A stretch of 64,000 bases of DNA from Viridibacterium silvisoli (GCF_036017035.1 NZ_JAYXHS010000001.1:2050967-2114966), one strand, 5' to 3'; positions 51,761 to 61,922 are shown, counted from the stretch's first letter. Notes: generated by a model from the letters alone, not told the origin. Numbers and translations are program-made.

Positions 51761-52261
51761 ATGAACGCAATGCGACACGTCATTTCCCTGCTGCTGGAGA
51801 ACGAATCCGGCGCGCTTTCACGCGTCTCCGGCCTGTTCTCGGCACGCGGTTACAACATCGAATCCCTCACCGTGGCGCCGACCGAAGATGCGTCGATGTC
51901 GCGCATGACCATCGTTACCTCTGGCTCCGACGATGTCATCGAACAGATCACCAAGCAGCTCAACAAGCTGATCGAAGTGGTCAAGGTGGTGGACCTGTCC
52001 GAGGCTGCACACATCGAACGCGAGCTGATGCTCATCAAGGTGCGTGCCGTGGCCAAGGACCGCGAAGAACTCAAGCGCATGGCCGATATCTTCCGCGGCC
52101 GTGTTGTTGACGTTACCGAGTCGTCGTATGTCATCGAACTCACCGGCACGCAGGACAAGCTGGATTCGTTCATCAACGCGCTCGACCCTGCGCTGATTCT
52201 CGAAACGGTGCGCTCCGGCGTCACCGGCATCGGCCGCGGCGATCGCATTCTCAAAGTCTAG
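51761..52261 (+). CDS. ilvH: Acetolactate synthase small (regulatory) subunit
   Basis: A 166-residue ACT-domain regulatory subunit that stimulates IlvB and gives valine feedback. It contains the N-terminal ACT signature HVISLLLENESGALSRVSGLFSARGYNIESLTVAP and the ilvN-type C-terminal domain. It starts 16 bp after ilvB. An alternative ATG at 51770 gives MRHVIS, the start seen in many homologues, and cannot be excluded. Confidence 0.96.
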   Translation: MNAMRHVISLLLENESGALSRVSGLFSARGYNIESLTVAPTEDASMSRMTIVTSGSDDVIEQITKQLNKLIEVVKVVDLSEAAHIERELMLIKVRAVAKDREELKRMADIFRGRVVDVTESSYVIELTGTQDKLDSFINALDPALILETVRSGVTGIGRGDRILKV

Positions 52262-52327
52262 CCAGACGCTGGCAGCGCTTCTGGCGCGCGCCCGTCAGCT
52301 TTTACCGTTTTACTCGAAAGGAAAATC

Positions 52328-53344
<1,017 letters not shown>

Positions 53345-53364
53345 TGTCTGCGTGAAATGAAAAT

Positions 53365-53395
53365 GGCGGGGGCGTTACGCACCCGCCTTTTTTTT
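53365..53395 (+). terminator. Terminator after ilvC
   Basis: GGCGGG (53365-53370) pairs with CCCGCC (53382-53387) around an 11-base loop that may extend the stem, followed by eight T residues. It lies 20 bp after the ilvC stop. Confidence 0.88.
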
Positions 53396-53452
53396 GTACT
53401 GCGTTCGTAGAATAAGCAACTGCCTGCGCAGGCTTTGAGGAGGATTCGTATC

Positions 53453-54229
53453 GTGTCGAAAGAGACCAGCAGCCCGCGTCCTGAAAGACGTCGTCGCGGC
53501 ATCTACATCCTGCCCAATCTGTTTACTTCGGCGGCATTGTTTGGCGGGTTTTACGCCATTGTGCAGGCCATGAATGGTCGTTTCGAACATGCTTGTGTAG
53601 CCGTGTTCGTGGCGATGATTCTTGATGCGCTCGACGGCCGCGTCGCGCGCATGACCAATACGCAGAGCGCGTTCGGCGCCGAGTATGACTCGCTGTCCGA
53701 CATGGTGTCCTTCGGTGCTGCGCCCTCGCTCGTGATCTACGAATGGGCCATGCGCGATCTGGGCAAGCTTGGCTGGATCGCTGCCTTCATCTACTGCGTG
53801 TGTGCAGCGCTACGTCTGGCGCGTTTCAATACCAATATCGACGTCATCGACAAGCGCTTCTTCCAGGGCTTGCCCAGTCCGGCCGCAGCGGCGCTGGTGA
53901 CGGGCTTCGTGTGGGTCATGATCGACAATGGTGTCGGCGGCGAAGATTATTTCCTCGGTCTGCCGGTGCCGTACCTCGCATGTGCCATCACTGCTTTCGC
54001 CGGTATCAGCATGGTCAGCAGTGTCTTTTTCTATAGTGGAAAAGACTTCAACCTGCGGCGCAGCGTGCCGTTCGCAGCAGCGATCGCGCTGATCGTGATC
54101 CTGCTGTTCGTATCGTCCTATCCGCCGGGTGTGTTGTTCGGCGTGTTCGTTTGTTATGCATTGTCCGGCTACGTGATGACGCTGGTCCGCCGTCTGCGCA
54201 AGCGCAGCGCGCGCGCCAGCCACAGCTGA
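53453..54229 (+). CDS. pssA: CDP-diacylglycerol-serine O-phosphatidyltransferase
   Basis: A 258-residue integral membrane enzyme that makes phosphatidylserine. The CDP-alcohol phosphotransferase motif D-x2-DG-x2-AR-x8-G-x3-D-x3-D is complete at residues 58-83. About eight membrane segments are expected. The start is the GTG at 53453, with GAGGAGG about 9 bases upstream; that Shine-Dalgarno would be inside the gene if the TTG at 53435 were used. It lies between ilvC and leuA. The usual neighbour psd is not present in this window. Confidence 0.93.
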   Translation: MSKETSSPRPERRRRGIYILPNLFTSAALFGGFYAIVQAMNGRFEHACVAVFVAMILDALDGRVARMTNTQSAFGAEYDSLSDMVSFGAAPSLVIYEWAMRDLGKLGWIAAFIYCVCAALRLARFNTNIDVIDKRFFQGLPSPAAAALVTGFVWVMIDNGVGGEDYFLGLPVPYLACAITAFAGISMVSSVFFYSGKDFNLRRSVPFAAAIALIVILLFVSSYPPGVLFGVFVCYALSGYVMTLVRRLRKRSARASHS

Positions 54230-54255
54230 GCGTTACGAGAGCCAAGGAGTTCATC

Positions 54256-55800
54256 ATGAAAGATCGTCTGGTCATATTCGACACCACCCTGCGCGATGGC
54301 GAGCAAAGCCCCGGCGCAGCGATGACGCGCGAGGAGAAAGTGCGTATCGCGCGTCAGCTCGAGAAAATGCGCGTCGACGTTATCGAAGCCGGCTTTGCCG
54401 CCGCTTCCAATGGCGACTTCGAAGCCGTACGTGCAGTTGCTGAGGCCGTGCGCGAGTCGACGGTCTGTTCGCTGGCACGAGCCAACGAGAACGATGTGCG
54501 CCGCGCAGGCGAGTCGATCAAGCCTGCCGCGCGTGGCCGCATCCACACCTTCATCGCGACCAGCCCGATCCACATGGAGAAGAAGCTGCGCATGACGCCC
54601 GATCAGGTCGTCGCGCAGGCGGTGAAAGCGATCGGCTGGGCGTCCGAATACACGGCCGACATCGAGTTCTCTGCGGAGGACGCCGGCCGCTCGGAAGTGG
54701 ATTTCCTGTGCCGCATCTTCGACGAGGTCATTCGCGCTGGCGCAAAGACGATCAACGTGCCGGACACCGTCGGCTACAACACGCCCGAGCAATTCGCGCG
54801 CCTCATCTCCACCTTGATCGAGCGTGTGCCGAACAGCGACAAAGTCGTATGGTCCGTGCATTGCCACAACGACCTCGGCCTCGCTGTCGCCAATTCGCTG
54901 GCGGCTGTCGTTGCCGGTGCACGTCAGGTCGAATGCACGGTGAACGGTCTTGGTGAGCGTGCTGGCAATGCCTCGATGGAAGAGGTCGTGATGGCCGTGC
55001 GCACGCGTGCCGATCTGTTTCCTGTCACGACGAACATCGACACCACGCAGATCGTGCCGGCTTCGAAACTCGTGTCTCAAATCACCGGCTACCCGGTGCA
55101 GCCGAACAAGGCCATCGTTGGCGCCAATGCTTTCGCGCATGAGTCCGGCATCCATCAGGACGGTGTGCTCAAGCATCGCGAAACCTACGAGATCATGCGT
55201 GCCGAAGATGTGGGCTGGACAGCGAATCGCCTTACGCTTGGCAAGCTCTCCGGCCGCAATGCGTTCCGCTCGCGCCTGCAGGACATAGGCATTACGATCG
55301 AGTCCGAAGAGCAGCTCAATATCGCGTTCGCGCGCTTCAAGGAGCTGGCAGACAAGAAGCAGGAGATCTTCGATGAAGATCTGCACGCACTGATGTCGGA
55401 CGAAGGGGTGACGCCGGAGCGCGAATTCTACAAACTGGTGGCGTCCAGTGTGCGTTCGGAAACCGGTGAGGTGCCGCATGCGGGAATCACCTTGTCGGTA
55501 GATGGCGCTGAACGCAAGGCGCAAGCCAATGGCTCTGGCCCTGTCGATGCGATTTTCAAGGCGATCGAAGACATCGTGAGCAGCAAGAGCGAACTGTTGC
55601 TGTATTCGGTCAATGCGATCACGTCAGGTACCGACGCACAGGGCGAGGTCACCGTGCGTCTGGCGCGCGATGAGCGTGTGGTGAATGGTCAGGGGGCTGA
55701 TACCGACATCATCGTCGCCTCGGCCAAGGCTTATATCAACGCGCTCAACAAGCTGCATGCCAATACCGTGCGCGTCGATCCGCAGGGCGAAGACGCCTGA
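54256..55800 (+). CDS. leuA: 2-isopropylmalate synthase
   Basis: A 514-residue enzyme that condenses acetyl-CoA with 2-ketoisovalerate, the first step of leucine synthesis. The N-terminal TIM barrel has DTTLRDGEQSPG (9-20) and the metal-binding HCHNDLGLA. A C-terminal LeuA allosteric domain (about 390-510) supports leucine feedback. AAGGAG is 7 bases before the ATG at 54256. It follows pssA by 26 bp, and the cupin gene starts within its stop codon. Confidence 0.96.
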   Translation: MKDRLVIFDTTLRDGEQSPGAAMTREEKVRIARQLEKMRVDVIEAGFAAASNGDFEAVRAVAEAVRESTVCSLARANENDVRRAGESIKPAARGRIHTFIATSPIHMEKKLRMTPDQVVAQAVKAIGWASEYTADIEFSAEDAGRSEVDFLCRIFDEVIRAGAKTINVPDTVGYNTPEQFARLISTLIERVPNSDKVVWSVHCHNDLGLAVANSLAAVVAGARQVECTVNGLGERAGNASMEEVVMAVRTRADLFPVTTNIDTTQIVPASKLVSQITGYPVQPNKAIVGANAFAHESGIHQDGVLKHRETYEIMRAEDVGWTANRLTLGKLSGRNAFRSRLQDIGITIESEEQLNIAFARFKELADKKQEIFDEDLHALMSDEGVTPEREFYKLVASSVRSETGEVPHAGITLSVDGAERKAQANGSGPVDAIFKAIEDIVSSKSELLLYSVNAITSGTDAQGEVTVRLARDERVVNGQGADTDIIVASAKAYINALNKLHANTVRVDPQGEDA

Positions 55801-56153
55801 TGCAGGTGTTGTCTCGCGACAACGCCGAGCATTACACATGGGGCGAGGGCTGTGACGGCTGGCATCTGCTCAAGAGCGATGCCTTGTCCGTGATTGAAGA
55901 GCGCGTGCCGCCGGGAAAGAGTGAGTCGCGTCATCTCCACATGAATGCGCAGCAGTGCTTCTACATTGTGGAGGGTGAGGCGGCGATCGAGATGGCCGGG
56001 CAGGAGGTCTTGCTATCTGCGGGCCAGAGCCTTGTTGTGCCTGCGCGGACACCGCATCAGTTCTTCAATCGCTCGGCGAGCGATGTGCGATTTCTCGTGA
56101 TATCGCAACCCTCAACGCGCGGTGATCGCCAGTCAGCCGACCCGGCGCCATGA
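55800..56153 (+). CDS. Cupin-domain protein
   Basis: A 117-residue single cupin barrel. Metal-ligand-like residues are seen in SRHLHMNAQQCFYIVEGE and in PARTPHQFFN. Its ATG shares one base with the leuA stop (TGATG), so it is probably translated by coupling. Such small cupins may bind sugars or act as isomerases or mannose-6-phosphate-like enzymes; the substrate here is unknown. The 3' end overlaps the converging DUF2069 gene by 21 bp. Confidence 0.8.
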   Translation: MQVLSRDNAEHYTWGEGCDGWHLLKSDALSVIEERVPPGKSESRHLHMNAQQCFYIVEGEAAIEMAGQEVLLSAGQSLVVPARTPHQFFNRSASDVRFLVISQPSTRGDRQSADPAP

Positions 56154-56543
56154 CTCCGTCATGCGCGCGTAAATGGCGCAAGCGATGAATAGCACGACGG
56201 TCAGCGCGGTTTCAATCCAGCCGACAACGCTGGCGGCGCCACCGCTGGACGTGGCGCTGACAATGCCTTCAGTGAAGTAGATCCAGACAAGCAAGCTCAT
56301 CCACTGAAAGGTGTAGCGCTTGCCGCTGAAAAAACCAGGCAGGGCTGCGGCCAGCGGCGCGGTCTTGAGGGCCAGCCACGACGCGCCTGGCCGCATCGGC
56401 ACCAGGTGTAGCTCCCACGCCAGTCCCAGCGCGATGAGCGCGAGCAGGGCGGCTATGCCGATGGTCTGCGCACCGCGAGCACGTGTTGCGCATTGCTGGA
56501 CAAATTCCGGCGTAACAGGCGTTGCAGTCTTTGAGCGCTTCAT
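56133..56543 (-). CDS. DUF2069 membrane protein
   Basis: A 136-residue protein with four predicted membrane segments and the DUF2069 pattern (around FFSGKRYTFQWMSLLVWIYFTEGIV). Function unknown. Divergent from yihY, from which it is separated by 95 bp, as in many betaproteobacteria. Its 3' end overlaps the cupin gene on the opposite strand. Confidence 0.82.
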   Translation of the reverse strand: MKRSKTATPVTPEFVQQCATRARGAQTIGIAALLALIALGLAWELHLVPMRPGASWLALKTAPLAAALPGFFSGKRYTFQWMSLLVWIYFTEGIVSATSSGGAASVVGWIETALTVVLFIACAIYARMTESWRRVG

Positions 56544-56638
56544 TTGTGATTAAATCGATTGAGATACAACAGAGCGGCCGAGGTAGTACGGCCGGACAAG
56601 GCGGCCATTATAGGCGCGCTGCCATCTGGAGTTTTACG

Positions 56639-57883
56639 ATGATTCATCTGCCCTCGCACATGTGCGGACATCTGCTGGGCTTCAACGAGTTCTGGCAGCG
56701 CATGCGCGCAAAGTCGGCGGACGCGCGCATTGCGCAAACGGCTGGCAGTCTGACTTTCACGACGCTGCTGTCGCTCGTGCCTTTGCTGACTGTCACGCTG
56801 ACTTTGATGTCGAAGTTTACGCAGTTCGCAAGCCTCGGTTCGGGCTTGCGCAGCTTCTTGCTGGAGAATCTGCTCCCTGATCGTGCCGGCAAGGTCATTA
56901 CGACCTATGTATTGCAGTTCAGCCAGAAGGCGTCCAGCCTTACGCTGGTGGGTACCAGCATGCTGGTGGTGACGGCGGTGATGTTGCTGCAGACCATTGA
57001 CCGCACGCTGAACAGCATCTGGGCCATTCGCCGCCCTCGGCCGTGGTGGGTGCGCATGTCGACGTACTGGATTGTGCTCACAATAGGTCCGTTCGTGCTG
57101 GCAGCGTGTATTGCTTTCATGAGCATGGTGGTCAAGACGTCCCTGGGGCTGGTGCACGAGCCCGCTTGGGTGGGCTCATTCGCCAACACCTTGATGCCTG
57201 CCTTGCTGATCTGCGGCCTGTTCACTTATCTGTTTCACAAGGTGCCCAACCGTCCGATGGAATTGCGTCACAGCATCATAGGTGGCGTCGTGGCCGCGCT
57301 GGGGGTTATGCTGGTGCAGCGGCTGTTCGGGCTCTATCTTTCGAAGCTGCCGAACTTCACGCTGATCTACGGCACCTTTTCGGTCGTCCCGATCTTCCTC
57401 GTGTGGCTCTATTTCACCTGGGTAGCTGTATTGAATGGCGCTGTGGTGGCAGCTGTCCTGCCGGACTTTCAGTCGCGTCACAAGCTTTTGCCGGAGACGC
57501 CTTCCGGTCGTATCCATGCAGCATTGCGGCTGGTTGTGGCTTTGGCGGAGGCTCAGAAGATCGGCATTGCACAGCCGCTTGCGACACTCGCCGAGAAAAG
57601 CGGGCAGGGTCGAGTGGGAGCCGAGCAGATGCTCGATGACATGGCGCAGGCAGGCTGGGCTGTGTGCACAGAAGCCGGGGAGTGGGTGCTCAGCAAATCA
57701 GCGCACACCTTGAGCCTGGGGGACGTGATGGCCTGGCTGGCTCTCGGCGGCGGGCCGGAGCCTGATGTTGGTATCGACGAGCAGCGCGTGATTCGCGCAG
57801 CGCTTGCGCGCCTGCGTAGCGCACTGGATACGCCCGTCGCTTCGCTTGTTGATGAAGCATCAAGCCTGCAGCGAGGCCCGTGA
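56639..57883 (+). CDS. yihY: YihY/BrkB family inner membrane protein
   Basis: A 414-residue protein. The first 285 residues form the YihY/UPF0761 domain with six membrane segments, including SLVPLLTVTLTLM and GGVVAALGVMLVQRLFGLYL. The remaining 130 residues form a soluble C-terminal extension with winged-helix-like character (LATLAEKSGQGRVGAEQMLDDMAQAGW). Despite the older label RNase BN, the family is now regarded as membrane proteins of unknown transport role. The ATG at 56639 has GGAG 8 bases upstream. Confidence 0.88.
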   Translation: MIHLPSHMCGHLLGFNEFWQRMRAKSADARIAQTAGSLTFTTLLSLVPLLTVTLTLMSKFTQFASLGSGLRSFLLENLLPDRAGKVITTYVLQFSQKASSLTLVGTSMLVVTAVMLLQTIDRTLNSIWAIRRPRPWWVRMSTYWIVLTIGPFVLAACIAFMSMVVKTSLGLVHEPAWVGSFANTLMPALLICGLFTYLFHKVPNRPMELRHSIIGGVVAALGVMLVQRLFGLYLSKLPNFTLIYGTFSVVPIFLVWLYFTWVAVLNGAVVAAVLPDFQSRHKLLPETPSGRIHAALRLVVALAEAQKIGIAQPLATLAEKSGQGRVGAEQMLDDMAQAGWAVCTEAGEWVLSKSAHTLSLGDVMAWLALGGGPEPDVGIDEQRVIRAALARLRSALDTPVASLVDEASSLQRGP

Positions 57884-57902
57884 GTCCTTGCGCGGAGGCG
57901 GC

Positions 57903-59408
57903 TTACAGCGGGTAGGGATCGATCTCGAACTGGAACAGCTCGACGTTCGCGGTTTGCATGTCGAGGCTCAGCAGGCGGCCTTGTGCGACATAGAGTCGAT
58001 CGATGTCCGACACCAATGAGAAGCGGCGTGAAGTGTAGGTGCCCGATGGCGCCAATACAGCCTGATGCTGGCGCAATGCCGGTAGCACCGGCAGTACAAG
58101 CGCATCAACCATGGAGACAGAGCGGTCGTTGCTGAGACGGAAGCCGACCTGCACGGGCACCGCACCCTTCGACACGATCTGCAGGCCCATCTCGAGTTGG
58201 CCGGCGTCGCCGCTGCGCAGCCAGCGTACGACGCACACGCTCCATGCTTCCTTGGGTTCGCGCCGCAATGCTACGGCCATACCGGCGCCCAGCCCTGAGC
58301 CGGCCCCCTTGACCTGGATGATCGCGTAGCCGCCAGGGCTTTCATTGACGACATCCCACTCCGAAATAAGCTCGGCCGCTGCACTCTTGTCGCCACGCAG
58401 CATGCGCCAGATGGAGGTCAGTCCGACACAGGCTTCAACTGAATACTGCTGGCGCCGCCGTGGATGTTCGCGCTTTGGTGGTGCGTGCCAGCGGGAACGC
58501 ATGCGACCCAGGAGTGCTGTCGGCACGACGCCGGGGAACAGTTCGCTGGGCTCGAGATCCGGGCCGCCACGGCCGCCTTCGTGGCGTGCCAGCAATTCCG
58601 CTGCGCGGCGGGCCAGCGCTGTCGTAGCGAAAAAAATCAGTTTCGATTTCTGGCGTTCCGGTGGCATCTGCCTGTTGCAGGCCTGAGGTTCCGCTGTATC
58701 TGCTGGGTCGATCCAGTACCACGCGCCTTCCAGCGACGGGGGGCGATCTTCCTGTACGTGCAGCTGACCACAAATCCGGCTGACATACTCCGCAGCCCAA
58801 TCGAGTTCGCCGGGCGACATTGTGCGTGGATCCAGCGCAGCAATGCCAAGCAGGCGTTTGTAGGTAAACAGAGCGGTTTCGGCAGGGCTGCCCGCAGCCT
58901 GTGCCGCGCCAGCCTCGGCGCGGGACAGGTAGTACAGGCGATTGGCTGTCTGCCACAACGAGGTTTCGGGCTCTCGTCCGGATTGGCAGACAATTACGAA
59001 TTGTTCGCACAACAGGCGCAGTGCGCGTGCTGAAGCCGTTTCATTCAGGCGGCGTTGCGTACGGATGGCGCCTGAGCTGGCATTGGACAGGACGCGTTCG
59101 AAGCCTTGTGCAATACGCAGCAGGCTTGCTGTCATCAGGCTTGCGCTGGCAAGCCAGTCGGCAGCGAGCGGAAGCTCCATGCTGCGCAGGCTGCGACGAA
59201 ACTCCCCGCTTAGTTGCAGGGCGCGGCTGTAAAACAGTTCGATGCAACGATGAAACTGGGCATGACTGATACCGCGCGGTGCGTGTAGCGCATCAAGATG
59301 CCCTGCCAGCGCGACTGCTTCGGCATGGAGGTCGCCGGATGCAGGCGAAATCAGCCAATCGATGATGGGGGCTGTGACTTCGCTGTGGGAAAGGGCACCG
59401 ACGGACAT
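57903..59408 (-). CDS. Conserved protein of unknown function, possible C-terminal PilZ-like domain
   Basis: A 501-residue soluble protein without signal peptide or membrane segment. The first 300 residues are mainly helical, with several Arg/Leu-rich helices. The last 170 residues look beta-rich. The stretch SVCVVRWLRSGDAGQLEMGL resembles the VxxVRW...xEhGhQ pattern of PilZ-like barrels, but the N-terminal RxxxR c-di-GMP motif is not obvious. Convergent with yihY across 19 bp. Family not recognised with confidence. Confidence 0.6.
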   Translation of the reverse strand: MSVGALSHSEVTAPIIDWLISPASGDLHAEAVALAGHLDALHAPRGISHAQFHRCIELFYSRALQLSGEFRRSLRSMELPLAADWLASASLMTASLLRIAQGFERVLSNASSGAIRTQRRLNETASARALRLLCEQFVIVCQSGREPETSLWQTANRLYYLSRAEAGAAQAAGSPAETALFTYKRLLGIAALDPRTMSPGELDWAAEYVSRICGQLHVQEDRPPSLEGAWYWIDPADTAEPQACNRQMPPERQKSKLIFFATTALARRAAELLARHEGGRGGPDLEPSELFPGVVPTALLGRMRSRWHAPPKREHPRRRQQYSVEACVGLTSIWRMLRGDKSAAAELISEWDVVNESPGGYAIIQVKGAGSGLGAGMAVALRREPKEAWSVCVVRWLRSGDAGQLEMGLQIVSKGAVPVQVGFRLSNDRSVSMVDALVLPVLPALRQHQAVLAPSGTYTSRRFSLVSDIDRLYVAQGRLLSLDMQTANVELFQFEIDPYPL

Positions 59409-59573
59409 TTGGGAACGCTGCTATCTTGGTGGTGATCACGCGGAAGAGGCATATTGTAGGGCAGCAAGGCCTTGCTGCCGAGGCCAGTCGTCGCCAATTG
59501 CCCGATTGACTCGTTTTCAGTACCGGATTTGCGGAGAATTCGCAGAGCTCTTTATGGCCGTAGCGTGAGACGC

Positions 59574-59602
59574 TTGAGTAAACGACGATTTTCGCATAGC
59601 AT
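59574..59602 (+). promoter_or_regulatory. Promoter of the rpsP-rimM-trmD-rplS operon
   Basis: TTGAGT (59574-59579), a 17-base spacer and TAGCAT (59597-59602), giving a start near 59609 and a 77-base leader to rpsP. Both boxes match the sigma-70 consensus moderately. The rest of the 277-bp spacer (59409-59685) shows no gene. Confidence 0.5.
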
Positions 59603-59685
59603 GCCGGGTTTTTCCGATTCCGTTACTTGCGCGGCCACGTGGGCTGCCGTCAGGGTGTCGGAACTCTTCACTGAAGGATATCAAC

Positions 59686-59937
59686 ATGGTTGTGATCCGC
59701 CTTGCACGCGGCGGCGCCAAGAAGCGCCCGTTTTTCAATATCGTTGCTACTGACTCGCGTAATCGCCGTGACGGCCGTTTCATCGAGCGCGTTGGCTTCT
59801 ACAATCCGGTTGCTTCCGGCGCTGAAAAGCCGCTGGCCATCAACCTGGAGCGTCTGACTTACTGGCAACAGAATGGTGCCCAGCTGTCCCCGACCGTCGA
59901 GCGTCTGGTCAAGCAAAACGCCAAGGCTGCAGCCTGA
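59686..59937 (+). CDS. rpsP: 30S ribosomal protein S16
   Basis: An 83-residue S16, identified from MVVIRLARGGAKKRPFFNIVATDSRNRRDGRFIERVGFYNP. AAGGAT precedes the ATG. First gene of the classic operon with rimM, trmD and rplS, in the usual proteobacterial order. Confidence 0.97.
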   Translation: MVVIRLARGGAKKRPFFNIVATDSRNRRDGRFIERVGFYNPVASGAEKPLAINLERLTYWQQNGAQLSPTVERLVKQNAKAAA

Positions 59938-59962
59938 GCAATCTGTTCCTGAGGTTTGAGTC

Positions 59963-60484
59963 GTGATCGTTCTGGGTCGCATCGTCGCTCCCCATGGCGT
60001 CCGCGGCGGCGTGAAGATTCATCCCTTCGGGGACGATCCTCACTCGTGGAGCAAGATGGTTTACTGGTGGCTTGGGCGCAATCCCGACTCCAGTAACGAA
60101 GCAGACTGGAAGGCCTACAAGCTGGAAAGCCTGCGGGACCAAGGCAAGAATCTGGTCGCCAGTTTCGATGAAGTATCGGATCGCAATGGCGCAGAAGCGC
60201 TGGATGGCTTGTTCATCGCCGCGCCACGTGAGTACATGCCCAAGCCCGGTCTTGACGAGTACTACTGGGATGACCTGATCGGTCTGGCCGTGCTCAATAC
60301 CGCAGATGTTCAGTTGGGTGTTGTTCAGGGCTTGATTGAAACCGGCGCACACGACGTGCTGCAACTTGCCGATGGCGAGGGTGATGCGAAGGTGGAGCGC
60401 TTGATTCCCTTCGTAGGCGCCTTCATCAAGAGCGTCGATTTGACGCTTCGCGAGATTCGCGTCGAGTGGGAAGCTGACTGGTGA
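59963..60484 (+). CDS. rimM: 16S rRNA processing protein RimM
   Basis: A 173-residue ribosome maturation factor that binds S19 and assists assembly of the 30S head. The N-terminal RimM barrel has GRIVAPHGVRGGVKIHPFG. The C-terminal PRC barrel begins YYWDDLIGLAV. The start is GTG at 59963 with GAGG upstream. It overlaps trmD by 4 bp (GTGA). Confidence 0.95.
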   Translation: MIVLGRIVAPHGVRGGVKIHPFGDDPHSWSKMVYWWLGRNPDSSNEADWKAYKLESLRDQGKNLVASFDEVSDRNGAEALDGLFIAAPREYMPKPGLDEYYWDDLIGLAVLNTADVQLGVVQGLIETGAHDVLQLADGEGDAKVERLIPFVGAFIKSVDLTLREIRVEWEADW

Positions 60485-61269
60485 GCGCCGAAAGCGCTGG
60501 AGCATTCAAGCGCCGCTTCGACGTCGTCACGATCTTTCCGGAAATGTTCGCAGCCTTGCGCGAACACGGGATTTCGCGACGCGCACATGAGCGCTCCTTG
60601 TGGTCGCTGCAGTGCTGGAACCCGCGGGACTTCACCTCGGACGTGCATCGCACAGTGGATGACCGGCCATACGGCGGCGGCCCCGGAATGCTGATGTTAC
60701 CCGGCCCGCTGGAGCAGTCGATCGCCTCGGCAAAAGCCGCGCAAGTGGCGGAGCAGGGCAAGGTCGGACGTGTGATCTACCTGTCGCCGCAGGGCGCACC
60801 GCTGACGCATGAAACCGTGCTGCGTCTGACGAAGCAGGAATCGATAACGCTGCTGTGCGGGCGTTATGAAGGAGTTGACCAGCGCCTGATCGATCGCTGT
60901 GTTGATGAAGAAATATCGATTGGAGATTTTGTGGTGTCCGGCGGCGAGCTGCCAGCCATGTTGTTGATGGATGCAATCATCCGCCAACTGCCTGGCGCGC
61001 TTGGCGATGCGGATTCCGCAGTCGAAGACTCTTTCGTAGCGGGATTGCTGGACTATCCGCATTACACGCGACCGGAAGTCTTTGATGAAGAAAAGGTGCC
61101 CGCCGTGCTGTTGTCGGGCAACCATGCAGAAATCAGGCGTTGGCGACTCAAACAGTCACTGGGCCGAACCTGGCAGAGACGCCCGGACCTGTTGCAGGGC
61201 CGAGCGATGAGTCGGGAAGAAATGTCACTGCTTGAGGAATTCAAGCGGGAGCAGGAAGCGGATTCATAA
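60481..61269 (+). CDS. trmD: tRNA (guanine-N1)-methyltransferase TrmD
   Basis: A 262-residue SPOUT methyltransferase that makes m1G37 in tRNAs, preventing frameshifts. The deep-knot S-adenosylmethionine site is visible in YLSPQGAPL, LLCGRYEGVDQRLID and EISIGDFVVSGGELPAM. The GTG start overlaps the rimM stop, so the two are coupled. rplS follows after a 98-bp spacer. Confidence 0.96.
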   Translation: MSAESAGAFKRRFDVVTIFPEMFAALREHGISRRAHERSLWSLQCWNPRDFTSDVHRTVDDRPYGGGPGMLMLPGPLEQSIASAKAAQVAEQGKVGRVIYLSPQGAPLTHETVLRLTKQESITLLCGRYEGVDQRLIDRCVDEEISIGDFVVSGGELPAMLLMDAIIRQLPGALGDADSAVEDSFVAGLLDYPHYTRPEVFDEEKVPAVLLSGNHAEIRRWRLKQSLGRTWQRRPDLLQGRAMSREEMSLLEEFKREQEADS

Positions 61270-61367
61270 GGATCCGTGGATGACAAAGACATGCATCAGG
61301 TGGCGACCTGCTCTGCATGCGAGGCTTGAACCAACAAGCCATAACTTTTATTGAATGGAGTTACGCA

Positions 61368-61733
61368 ATGTCGAATCTGATTCAACAACTCGAGCAGGAA
61401 GAAATTGCTCGTCTGGGCAAGACCATCCCCGAATTCTCGCCTGGCGACACCGTCGTTGTGCAAGTGAAGGTCAAGGAAGGTACGCGCGAGCGTTTGCAAG
61501 CTTACGAAGGCGTGGTGATCGCCAAGCGTAACCGCGGCCTGAACTCCAGCTTCATCGTTCGCAAGATCTCGTCGGGTGAAGGCGTGGAGCGTACGTTCCA
61601 GACCTACTCGCCGCTGGTTGCCAGCATCGAACTGAAGCGTCGTGGCGATGTTCGCCGCGCCAAGCTGTACTACCTGCGCGACCGCTCCGGCAAGTCGGCA
61701 CGTATCAAGGAAAAGCTCACCCGCCGCGCCTGA
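61368..61733 (+). CDS. rplS: 50S ribosomal protein L19
   Basis: A 121-residue L19, with PEFSPGDTVVVQVKVKEGTRERLQAYEGVVIAKRNRG typical of the family. The ATG at 61368 has GGAG 8 bases upstream; the 17 upstream in-frame codons are not L19-like. Last gene of the operon, closed by a terminator. Confidence 0.97.
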   Translation: MSNLIQQLEQEEIARLGKTIPEFSPGDTVVVQVKVKEGTRERLQAYEGVVIAKRNRGLNSSFIVRKISSGEGVERTFQTYSPLVASIELKRRGDVRRAKLYYLRDRSGKSARIKEKLTRRA

Positions 61734-61755
61734 TCTTATCGGTGCAGCAAACAGA

Positions 61756-61778
61756 ACGCCCCGCTTGCGGGGCGTTTT
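61756..61778 (+). terminator. Terminator of the rplS operon
   Basis: ACGCCCCGC (61756-61764) pairs with GCGGGGCGT (61767-61775) and is followed by TTT within TTTT. It begins 23 bp after the rplS stop. Confidence 0.88.
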
Positions 61779-61828
61779 GCATTCCCTTCGGTATTGAAAG
61801 GCCGGAATTTGCCCCGACTTGTTTCACA

Positions 61829-61857
61829 TTGACGCTTGTCGACATCGGTTCGATAAT
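61829..61857 (+). promoter_or_regulatory. Sigma-70 promoter of erpA
   Basis: TTGACG (61829-61834), a 17-base spacer and GATAAT (61852-61857): five of six bases match in each box. The predicted start is near 61864, about 59 bases before the erpA ATG. No IscR-type site was recognised. Confidence 0.7.
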
Positions 61858-61922
61858 GCAAGAGTCCGCTTTGCGCTGCAGCATCAGCATGCAGTAACTA
61901 ATTGATTTCAGGAGTCCCGATC

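Noticed and set aside
50101..51783. A 560-codon open frame on the minus strand opposite ilvB
   Set aside because: Complement of a highly conserved acetolactate synthase gene; no recognisable features of its own.
54169..55524. A 451-codon open frame on the minus strand opposite leuA
   Set aside because: Antisense to a conserved leuA with a good ribosome site; no domain seen.
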